A DNA stretch of 64,000 nt, from positions 2,170,001 through 2,234,000 of the forward strand of contig NZ_CP083740.1 of assembly GCF_020150455.1 (NCBI RefSeq). Reading direction: 5' to 3'. Position 1 is the first letter of the stretch; each line of letters begins with the position of its first letter. This DNA comes from Bremerella sp. TYQ1 (lineage in GTDB: Bacteria; Planctomycetota; Planctomycetia; Pirellulales; Pirellulaceae). Below are positions 8,774 to 18,450 of this stretch, in pieces. Under the pieces are notes generated by a model, which was given only the letters and a program-made list of their open reading frames with translations, had not been told where the DNA came from and ran no database searches. A program made the translations under genes and the position numbers.

Positions 8774-10345
8774 ATGAACCGTTTCCTTCTCGCGCTGTTC
8801 GCTCCTGCGTTGCTGTTGATCGCTGTTGAATCTGCCTCGGCGAAAGAGCAGGGAAGTCGTCCCAATATTGTGTTCATTCTGGCCGATGACATGGGTTGGA
8901 ATCAGCCTGGTTTTAATCGCCCGGAAGAGAAGTCGCTGACGCCGAATATGGATCAGCTGGCCAAAGAAGGGATGCGACTCAACGAGTTCTATACTCACAG
9001 CGTCTGTGCTCCGACCAGGGCCGCTTTCCTGACGGGGCGTTACGCGTTTCGTACATGGAGCGATTGGCGAACGGAAGACTTCGGCAAACCAAGCTATCTC
9101 GCCAAGCTGGGTCTCGAATTAGCCCACACGCCAAGTGGCGAACCGACGCGGCGGATTCATGCCCTCGACACCAACGAGCGGACAATCGCCGAAGCATTGC
9201 GAGAGGCTGGCTATTTCACGGCGCTACTTGGCAAATGGCATCTGGGGGAATGGCTGCCAGAGCATCTGCCGATGGGACAAGGCTTCGACTATCAATATGG
9301 CCATTACGCCTGGGGAATCGACTATTACACAAAAACGATCGTCCACAATGCGCCCGCTCGTTACGCCGTTTATGATTGGCACCGCAACCAAAAGCCAGTC
9401 GACGAAGATGGCTATGCGACCGATCTGATCGCGGACGAAACGGTTCGCCTGATCGAGTCTCGCCGAGGAAGTGACAAGCCGTTCTTCATGTATGTCGCAT
9501 TCAATGCCGTGCATGGCCCTTTAAATCCGCCGCCAGGTTTTGAAGGCGATCCGAACGATCCGCTGGCGATTCGTGACGCCATGCTCGCCCATCTCGATCA
9601 AGCGATCGGCCGGATTGAAAAGGCGATCGAAGACAACGGCTTTAAGGACAATACGCTATTTGTCTTCGCCAACGATAACGGCCCAGTGCTGGAAGAAATG
9701 AGCAAGCCGTTCCGTGGCACGAAGAACACTACCTTCGAAGGTGGCGTGCGGCAGCCTTGCGTGATCCGCTGGCCAGGGCACGTTTCGCCAGGCAGTACCA
9801 AGGATGGCCTGGTATTTATCGCGGACTTCTTCCCAACGTTCATCACGCTGGCCGGCGGCAAGCATGAGCAGCCTCGACCGATCGATGGCCTCGACATGAC
9901 AGAGGCTCTGTTCGCTGGCGAGCCGAGCCCGCGCGACGAGATCATCTTCGACGTCTCCGGCAGCGTGCGGTTGCCAACCATTCGCCAAGGCGACTTCAAG
10001 TTGATGGGAGACATGCTGTTCGACATCAAGAACGATCCAGCCGAGCAAACAGACGTTGCTCTGAAACACCCACGTCTGGTCGCCAAGCTTCGCGAGCGTG
10101 TCGCTAAAGTAGGACTCGAACGTCCACCGCTAGGCGAGAAACCGCTGTTGATGGATCCGCCGCTGCCGTATGTTTATGGAGCCGACGAACAAGCCGAAAC
10201 GCCTCAATGGCTGATCGACAAAGTAGACGCGGTTCGTGCGACGCAGCCCAAGGAATGGGCCCCAGGCGAAACCCCTTGGCCGAAAGCACCGCAAGGAGCC
10301 GAAGCCAGCAAAATGGATGGCCTGCGCGACGAAGTCGGTAAGTAA
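8774..10345 (+). CDS. Secreted formylglycine-dependent sulfatase
   Basis: A 523-residue arylsulfatase-family enzyme. A Sec signal peptide covers residues 1-23 (cleavage after ASA). Metal-binding residues appear in FILADDMGW. The modification signature CAPTRAAFLTGR puts the formylglycine precursor at Cys78, so it is the Cys-type that needs formylglycine-generating enzyme. GKWHLGE and FANDNGP provide further metal and sulfate ligands. It should hydrolyse sulfate esters of a polysaccharide or glycoconjugate outside the cytoplasm, a typical planctomycete capacity; the substrate is not predictable. It is the first protein-coding gene after a 539-bp gap. Confidence 0.95.
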   Translation: MNRFLLALFAPALLLIAVESASAKEQGSRPNIVFILADDMGWNQPGFNRPEEKSLTPNMDQLAKEGMRLNEFYTHSVCAPTRAAFLTGRYAFRTWSDWRTEDFGKPSYLAKLGLELAHTPSGEPTRRIHALDTNERTIAEALREAGYFTALLGKWHLGEWLPEHLPMGQGFDYQYGHYAWGIDYYTKTIVHNAPARYAVYDWHRNQKPVDEDGYATDLIADETVRLIESRRGSDKPFFMYVAFNAVHGPLNPPPGFEGDPNDPLAIRDAMLAHLDQAIGRIEKAIEDNGFKDNTLFVFANDNGPVLEEMSKPFRGTKNTTFEGGVRQPCVIRWPGHVSPGSTKDGLVFIADFFPTFITLAGGKHEQPRPIDGLDMTEALFAGEPSPRDEIIFDVSGSVRLPTIRQGDFKLMGDMLFDIKNDPAEQTDVALKHPRLVAKLRERVAKVGLERPPLGEKPLLMDPPLPYVYGADEQAETPQWLIDKVDAVRATQPKEWAPGETPWPKAPQGAEASKMDGLRDEVGK

Positions 10346-10507
10346 GCAAACGTCGCGTCTTTCATTAAGCGGCGTGATGTCTTGGCTGTGCTGGAAAGCG
10401 TTTACGTTTGTTCGCCCCTTGTCCTCTCCCTCAATGTGGCGAGGGGACCGGAGGAAATGGCAAACCTTCCGACAATTTCAATCCGCCAAATTCAATCCGC
10501 TTTGTTG

Positions 10508-10951
10508 CTAGTCGTCCAGCGGGCCAAGTTTCTCTGGTGGCTTAGGGGGTCGCGTTGCCTCGTCTTCGGGTTGGCGCGGCGGAGGTGGTTGGCAAATCAT
10601 GACGACCAACTGAGCTGCCAGCGCCGCGATGAGCCACATCAGAAAGGCAAACTTCATTTCAGAGAAGAGGTTGTTTAAATCGTTCCTGGAACGCGTCGGG
10701 TAACCAAGATTCCACCGAAAAAACAAGAGATTCAACATGTAGATACCGCCAAAAATGGAAGCTCCCAGGGCGCCGGGGCGGATCTCTCTACGTCCGTAGA
10801 CGGCCACGGCAACGGAAACACCAAATGCCGCGATGGACATGCCGAAGAACGTTCGATACCAGTTCGGGCCTTCCATCAAGTCGTAAGCTAAAAGAGCCAG
10901 CATGACGATGATCGCGAAGGCGAGTCCCACCAAAATATAGCTGCGCTGCAT
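10508..10951 (-). CDS. Small polytopic membrane protein, unknown function
   Basis: A 147-residue protein with four predicted membrane segments (about 4-24, 33-53, 61-79 and 100-120) and a cytoplasmic proline-rich acidic tail (QPPPPRQPEDE onward). The ATG at 10951 is preferred over upstream in-frame codons because it directly precedes the first hydrophobic segment. It stands alone, convergent with the sulfatase gene and divergent from the LamG-like gene. No family was recognised. Confidence 0.7.
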   Translation of the reverse strand: MQRSYILVGLAFAIIVMLALLAYDLMEGPNWYRTFFGMSIAAFGVSVAVAVYGRREIRPGALGASIFGGIYMLNLLFFRWNLGYPTRSRNDLNNLFSEMKFAFLMWLIAALAAQLVVMICQPPPPRQPEDEATRPPKPPEKLGPLDD

Positions 10952-11173
10952 GATCGTTTTTAGCTTCCTGCATGAAAGAAAAGGGGAGGGTGATGGTCTG
11001 CCAGCCAGCCCTGCGAGCACCACTGGCTGCGAACAGATTAGTGGCCACGAAATGCAAAGTCAACGAACTTCGCATACGATCTGGCGATAGGTATCTTGGG
11101 CCTTCCCAAGCAACTACAATGGGTGATCAAACGAACGCCTCCTTACTTCCTGCCTGTTTGCCCACCGAAGATC

Positions 11174-12058
11174 ATGCCCCGACTATTCGCTTGCTGTTTG
11201 TCGCTTGTCACGTTTGCCCTTGTTGTCTCGTGGACCGCAGCGGTTGACGCTCAAGAGAAACCGAACGCCGCGGTCGATTTGCCTGGCCTGCTTTGCTTCT
11301 GGGACTTTCAGCAGAAAGCAGACGATGGCTACGTCAGCCGTGGTGCCTACGCGTACAAACTTCAGCCGAAGAATGGTCCGATCACTACGTCGGAAGAAGG
11401 TGTCTTTGGTGGCAGCCTTCAAGTTCGCCAAGGGCAATGGCTGATGATCCCCAGGGCCGAATGTCCCGGGCTCAATTTGCATGGCCAAGATGAAGTGACG
11501 ATCGTCGCGTGGATTCAACGCAAGAGCGACGCCGACTGGCAGTACATTGCCGGCATGTGGAACGAACGAGACGCGAAGCGGCAGTATGCATTGTTCACGT
11601 GTGCGGCCCGGCAGACAAACTTCGAGACGATGGACCGCATTCCAGCCAAGCATCAAACGCATGGCTATGCGTCGGACGTCGGCGGAGCAACGCCTGGCAA
11701 GCCGTTCTGTTTCTCGTATGCCTCTGGCGAAACGAAACTGCCCAAGGGAAAGTGGACGATGATCGCTTACACCTACGATCACGAGTTTCTGCGCGTCTAT
11801 GTTGATGGAGAGCTGGACGAGAAACCTGGCTTCAATCCGTTTGCGTGGGACAAGCCGATCTTCGAGGGTGGCAAAGACGGGGCCGATTTCACCGTCGCGC
11901 GTCAGTGCCTGCCGAACTGGCCGCACTATCCCAACGCAGAGAAGCCGATGCTTCGCCAAGGCTTCGGCGGCAAGCTGGCCGGGCTGGCAGTTTTCAAACG
12001 GGCTCTTTCCGCCGACGAGCTGGCCAAAATGCATGAAGTGACGCTGGCGGACAAGTAA
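11174..12058 (+). CDS. Secreted LamG/concanavalin-A-like domain protein
   Basis: A 294-residue protein. Residues 1-27 are a signal peptide (CLSLVTFALVVSWTAAVDAQ, cleavage near DAQ). The rest resembles a single concanavalin A-like/LamG jelly-roll domain: FGGSLQVRQGQWLMIPR, DEVTIVAWIQRK, KGKWTMIAYTYDHEFLRVYVDGE and GKLAGLAVFKRALSADEL are its recurring strands. This domain usually binds carbohydrate or acts as a beta-sandwich spacer on planctomycete exoproteins; here it makes up the whole mature protein. The ATG at 11174 fits the signal peptide best. It may act near the secreted sulfatase 0.8 kb upstream, but that is only proximity. Confidence 0.82.
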   Translation: MPRLFACCLSLVTFALVVSWTAAVDAQEKPNAAVDLPGLLCFWDFQQKADDGYVSRGAYAYKLQPKNGPITTSEEGVFGGSLQVRQGQWLMIPRAECPGLNLHGQDEVTIVAWIQRKSDADWQYIAGMWNERDAKRQYALFTCAARQTNFETMDRIPAKHQTHGYASDVGGATPGKPFCFSYASGETKLPKGKWTMIAYTYDHEFLRVYVDGELDEKPGFNPFAWDKPIFEGGKDGADFTVARQCLPNWPHYPNAEKPMLRQGFGGKLAGLAVFKRALSADELAKMHEVTLADK

Positions 12059-12485
12059 ATCACGCCAAGCCAGTATCCTGCGCAAAGCATGCATTTTCGC
12101 TCAACCACCACTCGCAGGCGATAATTAGAACAGCTAATACATCACCTTGGCCATGGCTGTTTATCGCCTCACTGCCGCTAAAATAACGGTAGCAAATTCT
12201 TCCCTATTTCCTCTTTCACCCTGATCTAGGGAATACTGCCTAACCTGTGGCCATCACCACACCCTCCATGCGCACTATTTTTTGCGCGTTTTAACGGTTT
12301 ATTCGCTGTCTAACGATTGTAACCGTTATAAGTTCTGCTTTAATTGCCTGGGTCTTGGGAACCATAGGTGACACCGAATGATTTCCCTCACTACGAGTGG
12401 TCCGCAAGACAACCTGCTACGCGTTTGACCTACCTCGCGCCGGCAGCGGAACAGCTTACCAATCCTCCCCACAGAGAAGAGACCG
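12059..12485. other. Gene-free stretch upstream of the RTX gene
   Basis: 427 bp, A+T-richer than its flanks, with no supported open frame. It ought to hold the promoter and leader of the RTX-repeat gene. A TATAAG (about 12325-12335) resembles a -10 element but has no convincing -35 partner. Nothing else recognised. Confidence 0.55.
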
Positions 12486-14444
12486 ATGAGCAAGAGCAAG
12501 CGAACTTTCTGGAACTACATCGTCGACCAAGCGATATCACGTGAACGCCGATCCAACCGGCTTCGCCCTGACTACTCGGGGCAGCTGCTGGAAGAACGAG
12601 CGATGTTCGCGATCATTACTGGAACCGAAGGCGCCGACAATCTCTCTGGTACGTCGGAAAACGACGAGATTGAAGGCCTCGGCGGACCTGACACCATCGC
12701 CGGTAACGCTGGTAACGACGAGATCTATGGCGGTGGTGGCGGTGACTTCCTGCTGGGCAACAACGGCGTTGACCTGCTGAGCGGCGGCGGCGGCGGTGAC
12801 GAGATTCATGGTGGTGGCGGAAACGACGTCATCCGCGGTGGCCAAGGACCGGATGATCTTTACGGCGAACGCGGAAACGACATCATTCATGGTGATGGCC
12901 AAGCCGATACGATCGACGGCGGCGAAGGGGACGACACCCTGTATGGCGGCGGCGGTGACGATGAAATTCATGGCGGTGACGGCAACGATACCGTTGACGG
13001 CAGCTTCGGTGATGACCGAATCTTCGGCGATCAGGGCTGGGACGAACTCAACGGCGGTGACGGCGACGACTTAATCCGTGGTGGTGTGGGTAACGACACG
13101 ATCGACGGCGGCGAAGGAAACGACCAGCTCTACGGCGATGGTAACGAAGACACCATCAACGGCGGCGCCGGCGAAGACTTCATTCATGGTGGTAGTGGCA
13201 ACGACATCATCAACGGTGGCGATGACGACGACACGCTCGATGGTAGCTTTGGCGATGACGAAGTCCTAGGCGGCGCCGGTAACGATGACATCGTTGGCGG
13301 TGACGGCGACGACAAGCTTGTTGGCGGCACCGGAGACGACACCATTGACGGGGGCGAAGGAGACGACTTCATCGTCGCTGGCGATGGGGACGATACCGTC
13401 TTTGGTGGTGCAGGGGATGACGAAATCCTGGGCAACGGCGGCGAAGACAATCTCAACGGCGGTGACGGCGACGACTTGATCCGAGCCGGCAGCGATGACG
13501 ACGTCGTTCGTGGTGGCAGCGGCGATGACGAAATTCACGGCGACAAGGGGAACGATAGCCTCGCCGGGAACGACGGTGACGACGTCATGTTTGGTGGCGA
13601 CGGCGATGACTTCCTGATCGGCAACCAAGGCGACGACGAACTGTATGGCGACGACGGTAACGACTTCATCCAGGGAAGCGGCGGCGATGACACCATCCAT
13701 GGTGGCGACGGCGAAGACATCCTGGAAGGACAAACTGGCGACGACACCATCTACGGTGAACAAGGCAACGACATCATCAACGGTGGTGACGGTGAAGACA
13801 AACTGTTCGGTGGAGCAGCCAACGACCAGTTGTTTGGCGAATATGGCGCCGACTATCTACACGGCGGCAACGGCCATGACGAACTGATCGGCGGTGCCGG
13901 CGGCGACGACATGTTCGGCGGATCTGGAATGGACCTGCTTTCCGGCGGTTCCGGCCGTGACGAGTTGGACGGTGGCTGGGGCGACGACAAGATCCGCGGC
14001 GGCCATGGTGCCGACGTCCTTTCCGGCGGCAGAGGAAGTGACATCCTGAAGGGTGACGGTAGCATTGACACTTTCGTCTTCGATGCTGACCAAATGTCAG
14101 AAGATAATAGCGATGTCGATTACATTCTCGACTTCGTCTATGACGCCGACCAAATTGACGGATCGGGCTCTCAGGATGCTGACGTGAAGATGGAGAAACT
14201 GATGTTCGTTGGGTTCGACGCAAGTCAAACCACCTTCGAATATCAGGGACAAGGTGAAGGGCGAAAGGAAAAAGCCAAGTTTACCGACGACATGGCAACT
14301 CTTGACGAAAAGATTTGTGCAACCATCCACTTGGTGAGCAACGATGGGCACACGATGTCCGTGAAGATTTATTTCGCTGGAGGAGCACCTCCCGAAGCTG
14401 ATTTCCAAGCGTTCCTGAATGGACTCCAAGTCGAGTACTCTTAG
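12486..14444 (+). CDS. RTX-type calcium-binding repeat protein with planctomycete N-terminus
   Basis: A 652-residue, very Gly/Asp-rich acidic protein. Residues 1-45 are basic and end in LLEERAMF, like the L-E-x-R-x motif at the start of many planctomycete surface proteins. Residues 46 to about 540 are roughly fifty RTX nonapeptides of the GGxGxDxUx type, which fold into a calcium-loaded parallel beta-roll. The last 110 residues are non-repetitive (DTFVFDADQM ... DYILDFVYDADQI) like the terminal segment that follows RTX blocks. No protease, lipase or adhesin domain is present, so it is a pure repeat protein. Surface or matrix location is inferred. No type I secretion genes are adjacent. The period-27 DNA leaves long meaningless antisense frames. 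Confidence 0.93.
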   Translation: MSKSKRTFWNYIVDQAISRERRSNRLRPDYSGQLLEERAMFAIITGTEGADNLSGTSENDEIEGLGGPDTIAGNAGNDEIYGGGGGDFLLGNNGVDLLSGGGGGDEIHGGGGNDVIRGGQGPDDLYGERGNDIIHGDGQADTIDGGEGDDTLYGGGGDDEIHGGDGNDTVDGSFGDDRIFGDQGWDELNGGDGDDLIRGGVGNDTIDGGEGNDQLYGDGNEDTINGGAGEDFIHGGSGNDIINGGDDDDTLDGSFGDDEVLGGAGNDDIVGGDGDDKLVGGTGDDTIDGGEGDDFIVAGDGDDTVFGGAGDDEILGNGGEDNLNGGDGDDLIRAGSDDDVVRGGSGDDEIHGDKGNDSLAGNDGDDVMFGGDGDDFLIGNQGDDELYGDDGNDFIQGSGGDDTIHGGDGEDILEGQTGDDTIYGEQGNDIINGGDGEDKLFGGAANDQLFGEYGADYLHGGNGHDELIGGAGGDDMFGGSGMDLLSGGSGRDELDGGWGDDKIRGGHGADVLSGGRGSDILKGDGSIDTFVFDADQMSEDNSDVDYILDFVYDADQIDGSGSQDADVKMEKLMFVGFDASQTTFEYQGQGEGRKEKAKFTDDMATLDEKICATIHLVSNDGHTMSVKIYFAGGAPPEADFQAFLNGLQVEYS

Positions 14445-14490
14445 TAGTACTCTGAGCGATATTCTCGCGACTTCAAGAAGGACAAAAAAC

Positions 14491-14524
14491 AAAAAGCCCA
14501 GCCAATTTTCGGCTGGGCTTTTTT
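14491..14524. terminator. Bidirectional hairpin terminator
   Basis: AAAGCCCAGCC pairs with GGCTGGGCTTT around loop AATTTTC, with A-rich bases before and a T run after it. It lies between the RTX gene and the convergent small lipoprotein gene and can serve both strands. Confidence 0.88.
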
Positions 14525-14570
14525 CGTGAGCAGGTTTCGTGTGTTTACCTGGCTGAGAGTGAGCTGTTTA

Positions 14571-14756
14571 CTATAGGCCTTGCTGTTCGCGTTCGGCGAT
14601 CTCTTTTAGCTTGGCTTGGATTTCCTCTTTGTTCTCAGGCGTCACCTTTTGCTCGGCGACTGGCTTACTGCAGCCGACAGAACCGAGAAAGCCGACCGTC
14701 ATCAATAGGCCGAGCATGAAATGCGATGGGCGAACGAATCGCGAAATGGTGGGCAT
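14571..14756 (-). CDS. Small lipoprotein, partner of DUF1559 gene (cassette 1)
   Basis: A 61-residue protein with a lipoprotein signal peptide ending in SVGC (Cys acylation site). The remaining 34 residues are charged and helical (PENKEEIQAKLKEIAEREQQ). It starts 47 bp after the DUF1559 gene on the same strand, so the two are likely co-transcribed. The second cassette of this size class (26256-26558) also encodes a short coiled-coil-like lipoprotein. Function unknown. The ATG at 14756 is preferred to the upstream frame because it immediately precedes the signal peptide. Confidence 0.75.
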   Translation of the reverse strand: MPTISRFVRPSHFMLGLLMTVGFLGSVGCSKPVAEQKVTPENKEEIQAKLKEIAEREQQGL

Positions 14757-14803
14757 GCCGTGGTATCTCCAGGACGAAAGGGCAGGGTAGTCGTGTAAGT
14801 CAA

Positions 14804-15781
14804 TTAGTTGGTCGTGACGATGTCGTTTCCGTGTCGCGTGCCGTACGCTTTCCACGTTTCACCATCAATCGTCTCTGGGAAGAACTGCACGCTGCCGTCA
14901 CACAGCACGGCCATCGCACCGCCGGGATGGTAACTGCTGGCCGGCGAAACAATCAGATTGAAATCGCCAGGCACGAACGCCGGCCGATTGGGTGGCAGAA
15001 TGTGGTTGTACCCGGTTCGCCAGACAGAGCCTTCCATCCAGGGCAAACCGCGATAACGCCAATCGCCACTCCACGGAATGCTCAGAGCTTCCCAATCATG
15101 CTGCATGAATTCGTCGCGAGCCCCGGCGAAGTCGGTCGCCGATGGCATGCTGACTTCAAAGGCATCGAACTGCGTCGGAGCGCCGCCCGAATCGCCGGCT
15201 CCGATCACCACTTCTGCGAATGCAGCGGTGTTGCTTAGGCCATCGACAATCTTGCCGAAGCGAAGTGGCGGCAACTTCTTAACACTCGATCCACCTTGGC
15301 CGTCGGCCTGGGGACCGAAGATGCCATCCCAGCCATTGAAATGAACCCAGCTTCCCCAGTTGCCGTGATAACTGGTCGATCCCTGGGCGATTCCTTCAGC
15401 AGGAAACGGATCGCTTGGGCATGCGAAGCCTGGCGGCTGTTCGTAGCTGAGCGTCAAGTTTGGTTCGCTGAAGACGCCGATATCGAGATCGATCCGATCG
15501 GCGATCGCTGTTTGCTCCATGAAATCAAGCAGCATTGCGTGGGGCGAAAAGTATTGGGCGTCGGTGTATTCGCCGCCAGGAATCTGCTGATGCGTGCTTT
15601 CAAAGTTGTGCAGTGCCAAGCCGAACTGCTTCAAGTTATTGGAACACTCTGAACGTCGCGCCGCTTCACGTGCTTGTTGCACCGCCGGCAATAACAAGGC
15701 AATCAACACGCCGATGATGGCAATCACCACCAACAGTTCGACAAGCGTGAAGCCACGTTTCTGAGAACTCGAAAACTGCAT
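14804..15781 (-). CDS. DUF1559 prepilin-like protein (cassette 1)
   Basis: A 325-residue planctomycete DUF1559 protein. It begins with a type IV prepilin-like leader, [20 protein letters not shown], with the G-F-T-L-V-E processing site, followed by [20 protein letters not shown]. The middle is variable. Near the C-terminus is the H-P-G-G ... CDGSVQFF signature. These proteins occur in tens to hundreds of copies per planctomycete genome; a role as pseudopilins or surface proteins is suggested by the leader but not shown. AGGAGTCC precedes the ATG. It is followed by a small lipoprotein gene. Confidence 0.93.
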   Translation of the reverse strand: MQFSSSQKRGFTLVELLVVIAIIGVLIALLLPAVQQAREAARRSECSNNLKQFGLALHNFESTHQQIPGGEYTDAQYFSPHAMLLDFMEQTAIADRIDLDIGVFSEPNLTLSYEQPPGFACPSDPFPAEGIAQGSTSYHGNWGSWVHFNGWDGIFGPQADGQGGSSVKKLPPLRFGKIVDGLSNTAAFAEVVIGAGDSGGAPTQFDAFEVSMPSATDFAGARDEFMQHDWEALSIPWSGDWRYRGLPWMEGSVWRTGYNHILPPNRPAFVPGDFNLIVSPASSYHPGGAMAVLCDGSVQFFPETIDGETWKAYGTRHGNDIVTTN

Positions 15782-16425
15782 TCATGGACTCCTGAGAAAT
15801 GCGATAATGACGTGAACACTTCGTGCCCACCGATCCAACGAAGAATTAAGACACCCCCACTTAAAGCAGCGGATGTGCCATTCGCTGGTATGCCTCTCCG
15901 CGGAGTCATTCAGGAATTGAACAAAAACCCGTACGTTCTCGACGCCAACTCGAATAACTAGTTTTTTTGGTGCTTAAAAATCACTATTTTGCCTTCTCCC
16001 TAGACGTGGGATTTTGCACATTTCACGTGCCCAGCATGCAAGCAACAATGCCGAGATATCAAGCGGATATCGTGATCTATCATGCCCCCAAAAAGCTTGG
16101 CATAACGACGGCAAACGGGGTGGAAGCAGCAACAAATCGAGATGCGTAATTTGAACCACTCGCTGCCCCTTGGAAGGGCGGGAATCGCTTTCGCGTTTTG
16201 ATGATTTCCTGGTTACGGAATTGCCCAAAAGCCCGACGATTCTCACGGCAACGCCAAGGATTGATCCGTTACCACAGGGGTACTGCTTTCTATCTCCCCA
16301 CTGCATTTCGATGGGCAAGTTGCCCCGGGGGTGGACCGTTTGGTTAGGTTGAAAACCGCCCCGTAACGCATAAAATCAGCGGTTCAGACAAGTTACCGCA
16401 TCAGATTACCCATTGGATTTTGACC
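15782..16425. other. Gene-free stretch between DUF1559 gene and pfp
   Basis: 644 bp with no frame resembling a real gene; the short open frames have no ribosome site and no recognisable protein. It should contain divergent promoters for the DUF1559 gene and for pfp (candidate at 16349-16376). Nothing else recognised. Confidence 0.55.
16349..16376 (+). promoter_or_regulatory. Candidate promoter of pfp
   Basis: TTGAAA (16349-16354) and TAAAAT (16371-16376) are spaced by 16 bases and end 49 bases before the pfp start codon. Identified by eye. Confidence 0.45.
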
Positions 16426-17724
16426 ATGGCCAATAGCCTCTCTCGTCCTGAACAGCCTGCCCACAACTTCAAGCGCGTCGCAATTCTGTTTTCCGGCGGT
16501 CCTGCACCAGCCGCGAATGCGGTGATCTCGACCGCGGCCGTTTCGTTTCTGCGTGCGGGAATCGAAGTGCTGGGCGTCATGAACGGCTACTCGAACTTGA
16601 TGCAGTTTGGCGACGACCGTCCGATGGAAGAAGATCGCGACTACATCGTCCTCGATCACAAAGCCCTCAGCCGCAGCCGTGCCAAGCAAGGGATTATGAT
16701 CGGTACCGCACGAGCCAACCCTGGCAAAGCGATCTCGCACCCTGATCACTTGAAGGACAAGGAACGCTGCTCCGCGTTTCAGACCACTTACGACGCGTTG
16801 AACTCGCTGGGCGTCGACGCACTGATCTCGATCGGCGGCGACGACACGCTGAAGACCGCCAACAAGTTCAAGATGTTCCAAGACACGCTACCGGAAGGTA
16901 GCAAGAAGATGCCGGTCGTTCACTTGCCTAAGACGATCGACAACGACTACAACGGCATCGACTTCACTTTCGGTTTCTTCACCGCGGTCGACTTCCTTTC
17001 GACCGAAATCCGTACGCTGCTGTACGATGGCGAAGCCTCCAAGGCTTACTTCCTGTGTGAAGCAATGGGCCGCAGCGCCGGCTGGTTGGCTTACGGTGCC
17101 GCGATCGCTGGCGAAGCTTCCTTGGTGATCAGCGTCGAAGACATCACCGGCGACTACGTCGAGAAGGAATTCACCGACGAGAACGGCAAGCAGCGTAAGA
17201 CGATGAACGTCCCGAAAGTGGTCGATCGGATCGTCAAAACGATGCTGGCACGCGAAGCGGAAGGTAAAGAGTTCGGCGTGATCGTTCTCGCCGAAGGCCT
17301 CGCCGAGATGCTGCCGGAATCGTACCTGGAAGGGGTCGCCCGAGACGATCACGGGCACATCGCCATCACCGACATTCAGCTCGGCCGAACGTTCAGCAAG
17401 TGGGTCGCCAAGGCCTACGAAGAAAAGACCGGCCGCAGCCGCAAAGTGACCGGCATCCAGCTCGGCTACGAAGCTCGCTGCACCAAGCCACTGGCTTACG
17501 ACGTCATCCTCGGCAGCCAACTGGGCGTGGGTGCTTACCGAGCGTTGGTCGAAAAGAAACTGAACGGCGTGATGGTTTCCGCCAAGGGTCAGTTCGAGCT
17601 GCAATACGTCGACTTCACCGAACTGGTCGATCAGGAAAACCTGGTCACCGTCGTTCGCCACATCGAACCTGGCTGCGACTTCCAGAAGCTGGCCCGCTTC
17701 TTGGAAACCTACGTGAACGACTAA
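16426..17724 (+). CDS. pfp: Diphosphate-dependent 6-phosphofructokinase
   Basis: A 432-residue phosphofructokinase. N-terminal ILFSGGPAPAANAVI is the phosphate-donor loop. GGDDTLKTAN carries the Asp at the second position of the GGDDS/T motif, which in this superfamily indicates PPi rather than ATP as donor. PKTIDNDYNG supplies the catalytic Asp, and EAMGRSAGWLAYGAA and the Gly/Arg-rich C-terminus match the long PPi-PFK group. It interconverts fructose 6-phosphate and fructose 1,6-bisphosphate reversibly in glycolysis and gluconeogenesis. The ATG at 16426 is preferred to a TTG two codons earlier. It is a single-gene unit with its own terminator. Confidence 0.95.
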   Translation: MANSLSRPEQPAHNFKRVAILFSGGPAPAANAVISTAAVSFLRAGIEVLGVMNGYSNLMQFGDDRPMEEDRDYIVLDHKALSRSRAKQGIMIGTARANPGKAISHPDHLKDKERCSAFQTTYDALNSLGVDALISIGGDDTLKTANKFKMFQDTLPEGSKKMPVVHLPKTIDNDYNGIDFTFGFFTAVDFLSTEIRTLLYDGEASKAYFLCEAMGRSAGWLAYGAAIAGEASLVISVEDITGDYVEKEFTDENGKQRKTMNVPKVVDRIVKTMLAREAEGKEFGVIVLAEGLAEMLPESYLEGVARDDHGHIAITDIQLGRTFSKWVAKAYEEKTGRSRKVTGIQLGYEARCTKPLAYDVILGSQLGVGAYRALVEKKLNGVMVSAKGQFELQYVDFTELVDQENLVTVVRHIEPGCDFQKLARFLETYVND

Positions 17725-17757
17725 AACTTCACGTAGTCGAACCGAAGCGAATTACGA

Positions 17758-17788
17758 AGAGAGACCGCCCAGTGCGGTCTCTTTTTTT
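17758..17788 (+). terminator. Rho-independent terminator after pfp
   Basis: AGAGACCGC and GCGGTCTCT form a 9-bp stem with a short loop, followed by seven T residues; 36 bp after the pfp stop. Confidence 0.93.
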
Positions 17789-17904
17789 ATTGCCACAGAG
17801 ACCAACGCGTCGGAAGCCCGATTCGTTTTGTCTCAACTCAGCATCGCATATGAAAGATGGCTACCAGAAGCAGGTACTGGTCGCCGGACTGCTTTGTGAC
17901 GACA

Positions 17905-18393
17905 TTAGAAGCGGGTAGTATGATTGCCCTGAATTGTCAGTTCGCACCAAACGCCTTTACCGAGCGGAATTCGCTTAGCCTCATCTCGCTTCAGTTCGGT
18001 ATGGAGATGGAAAACACGATTCGCAAAAACCTCGGTCGTTTCCCGATCTTCTTGACGAATCAGTTCACCAAGTTCGATCTTCAAATCGATCTCTGTCGGC
18101 GAACGCAGCACGCCTGAGCAATAGCCGCTGATCTTCGTTCCGACGTCCCAGCGATCTCCATCGATTTGAGAACGGCGAGCCCTCGCTTCTATGAAGTGAA
18201 TGGGATGGTCGATCTGACAAACGACCGACCTGTCGATATGAACTTCTGGCTTAGCATCCGCGTCAGCCTGCTCGTAGATCCGCACTTTCAGCAGGGAAGT
18301 CGGGTCGATGTGCATCTCGGCATCGAGCTGATTGGCAATAATCACCCCGAAAACCAAACTCAGCAAAATGCAGAGATACGAATAAACCTTCAT
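17905..18393 (-). CDS. Secreted protein, tandem paralogue B
   Basis: A 162-residue protein with an N-terminal hydrophobic segment (YLCILLSLVFGVIIANQ), a signal peptide or anchor. The mature domain is short and looks beta-rich. The ending IPLGKGVWCELTIQ aligns with FDLGAHRWCEVRF in the next upstream gene (18451-18984), and the arrangement of the middle also agrees, so the two are diverged tandem duplicates. They are 57 bp apart on the same strand and probably co-transcribed. No known family was recognised. Confidence 0.72.
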   Translation of the reverse strand: MKVYSYLCILLSLVFGVIIANQLDAEMHIDPTSLLKVRIYEQADADAKPEVHIDRSVVCQIDHPIHFIEARARRSQIDGDRWDVGTKISGYCSGVLRSPTEIDLKIELGELIRQEDRETTEVFANRVFHLHTELKRDEAKRIPLGKGVWCELTIQGNHTTRF

Positions 18394-18450
18394 TTCTCTT
18401 TCCCTAAATTCGAGAGCATGAGCGAATGAGGAACGATCGCGAGGCATATT

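Noticed and set aside
12537..14223. Long antisense frames across the RTX repeat gene
   Set aside because: The 27-base period of Gly/Asp repeats keeps other frames open. These frames are repetitive Pro/Ser, Val/Ala or Arg/His-rich sequence with no ribosome sites and no recognisable domains.
12486..14444. RTX DNA repeats considered as a satellite or CRISPR-like array
   Set aside because: The repeats are coding, degenerate at third positions and in frame with a complete gene; no constant repeat and unique spacer pattern.
17758..17788. Hairpin after pfp considered as a riboswitch or attenuator
   Set aside because: It is a simple stem with a T run right after a stop codon, with no additional structured region; a terminator explains it.
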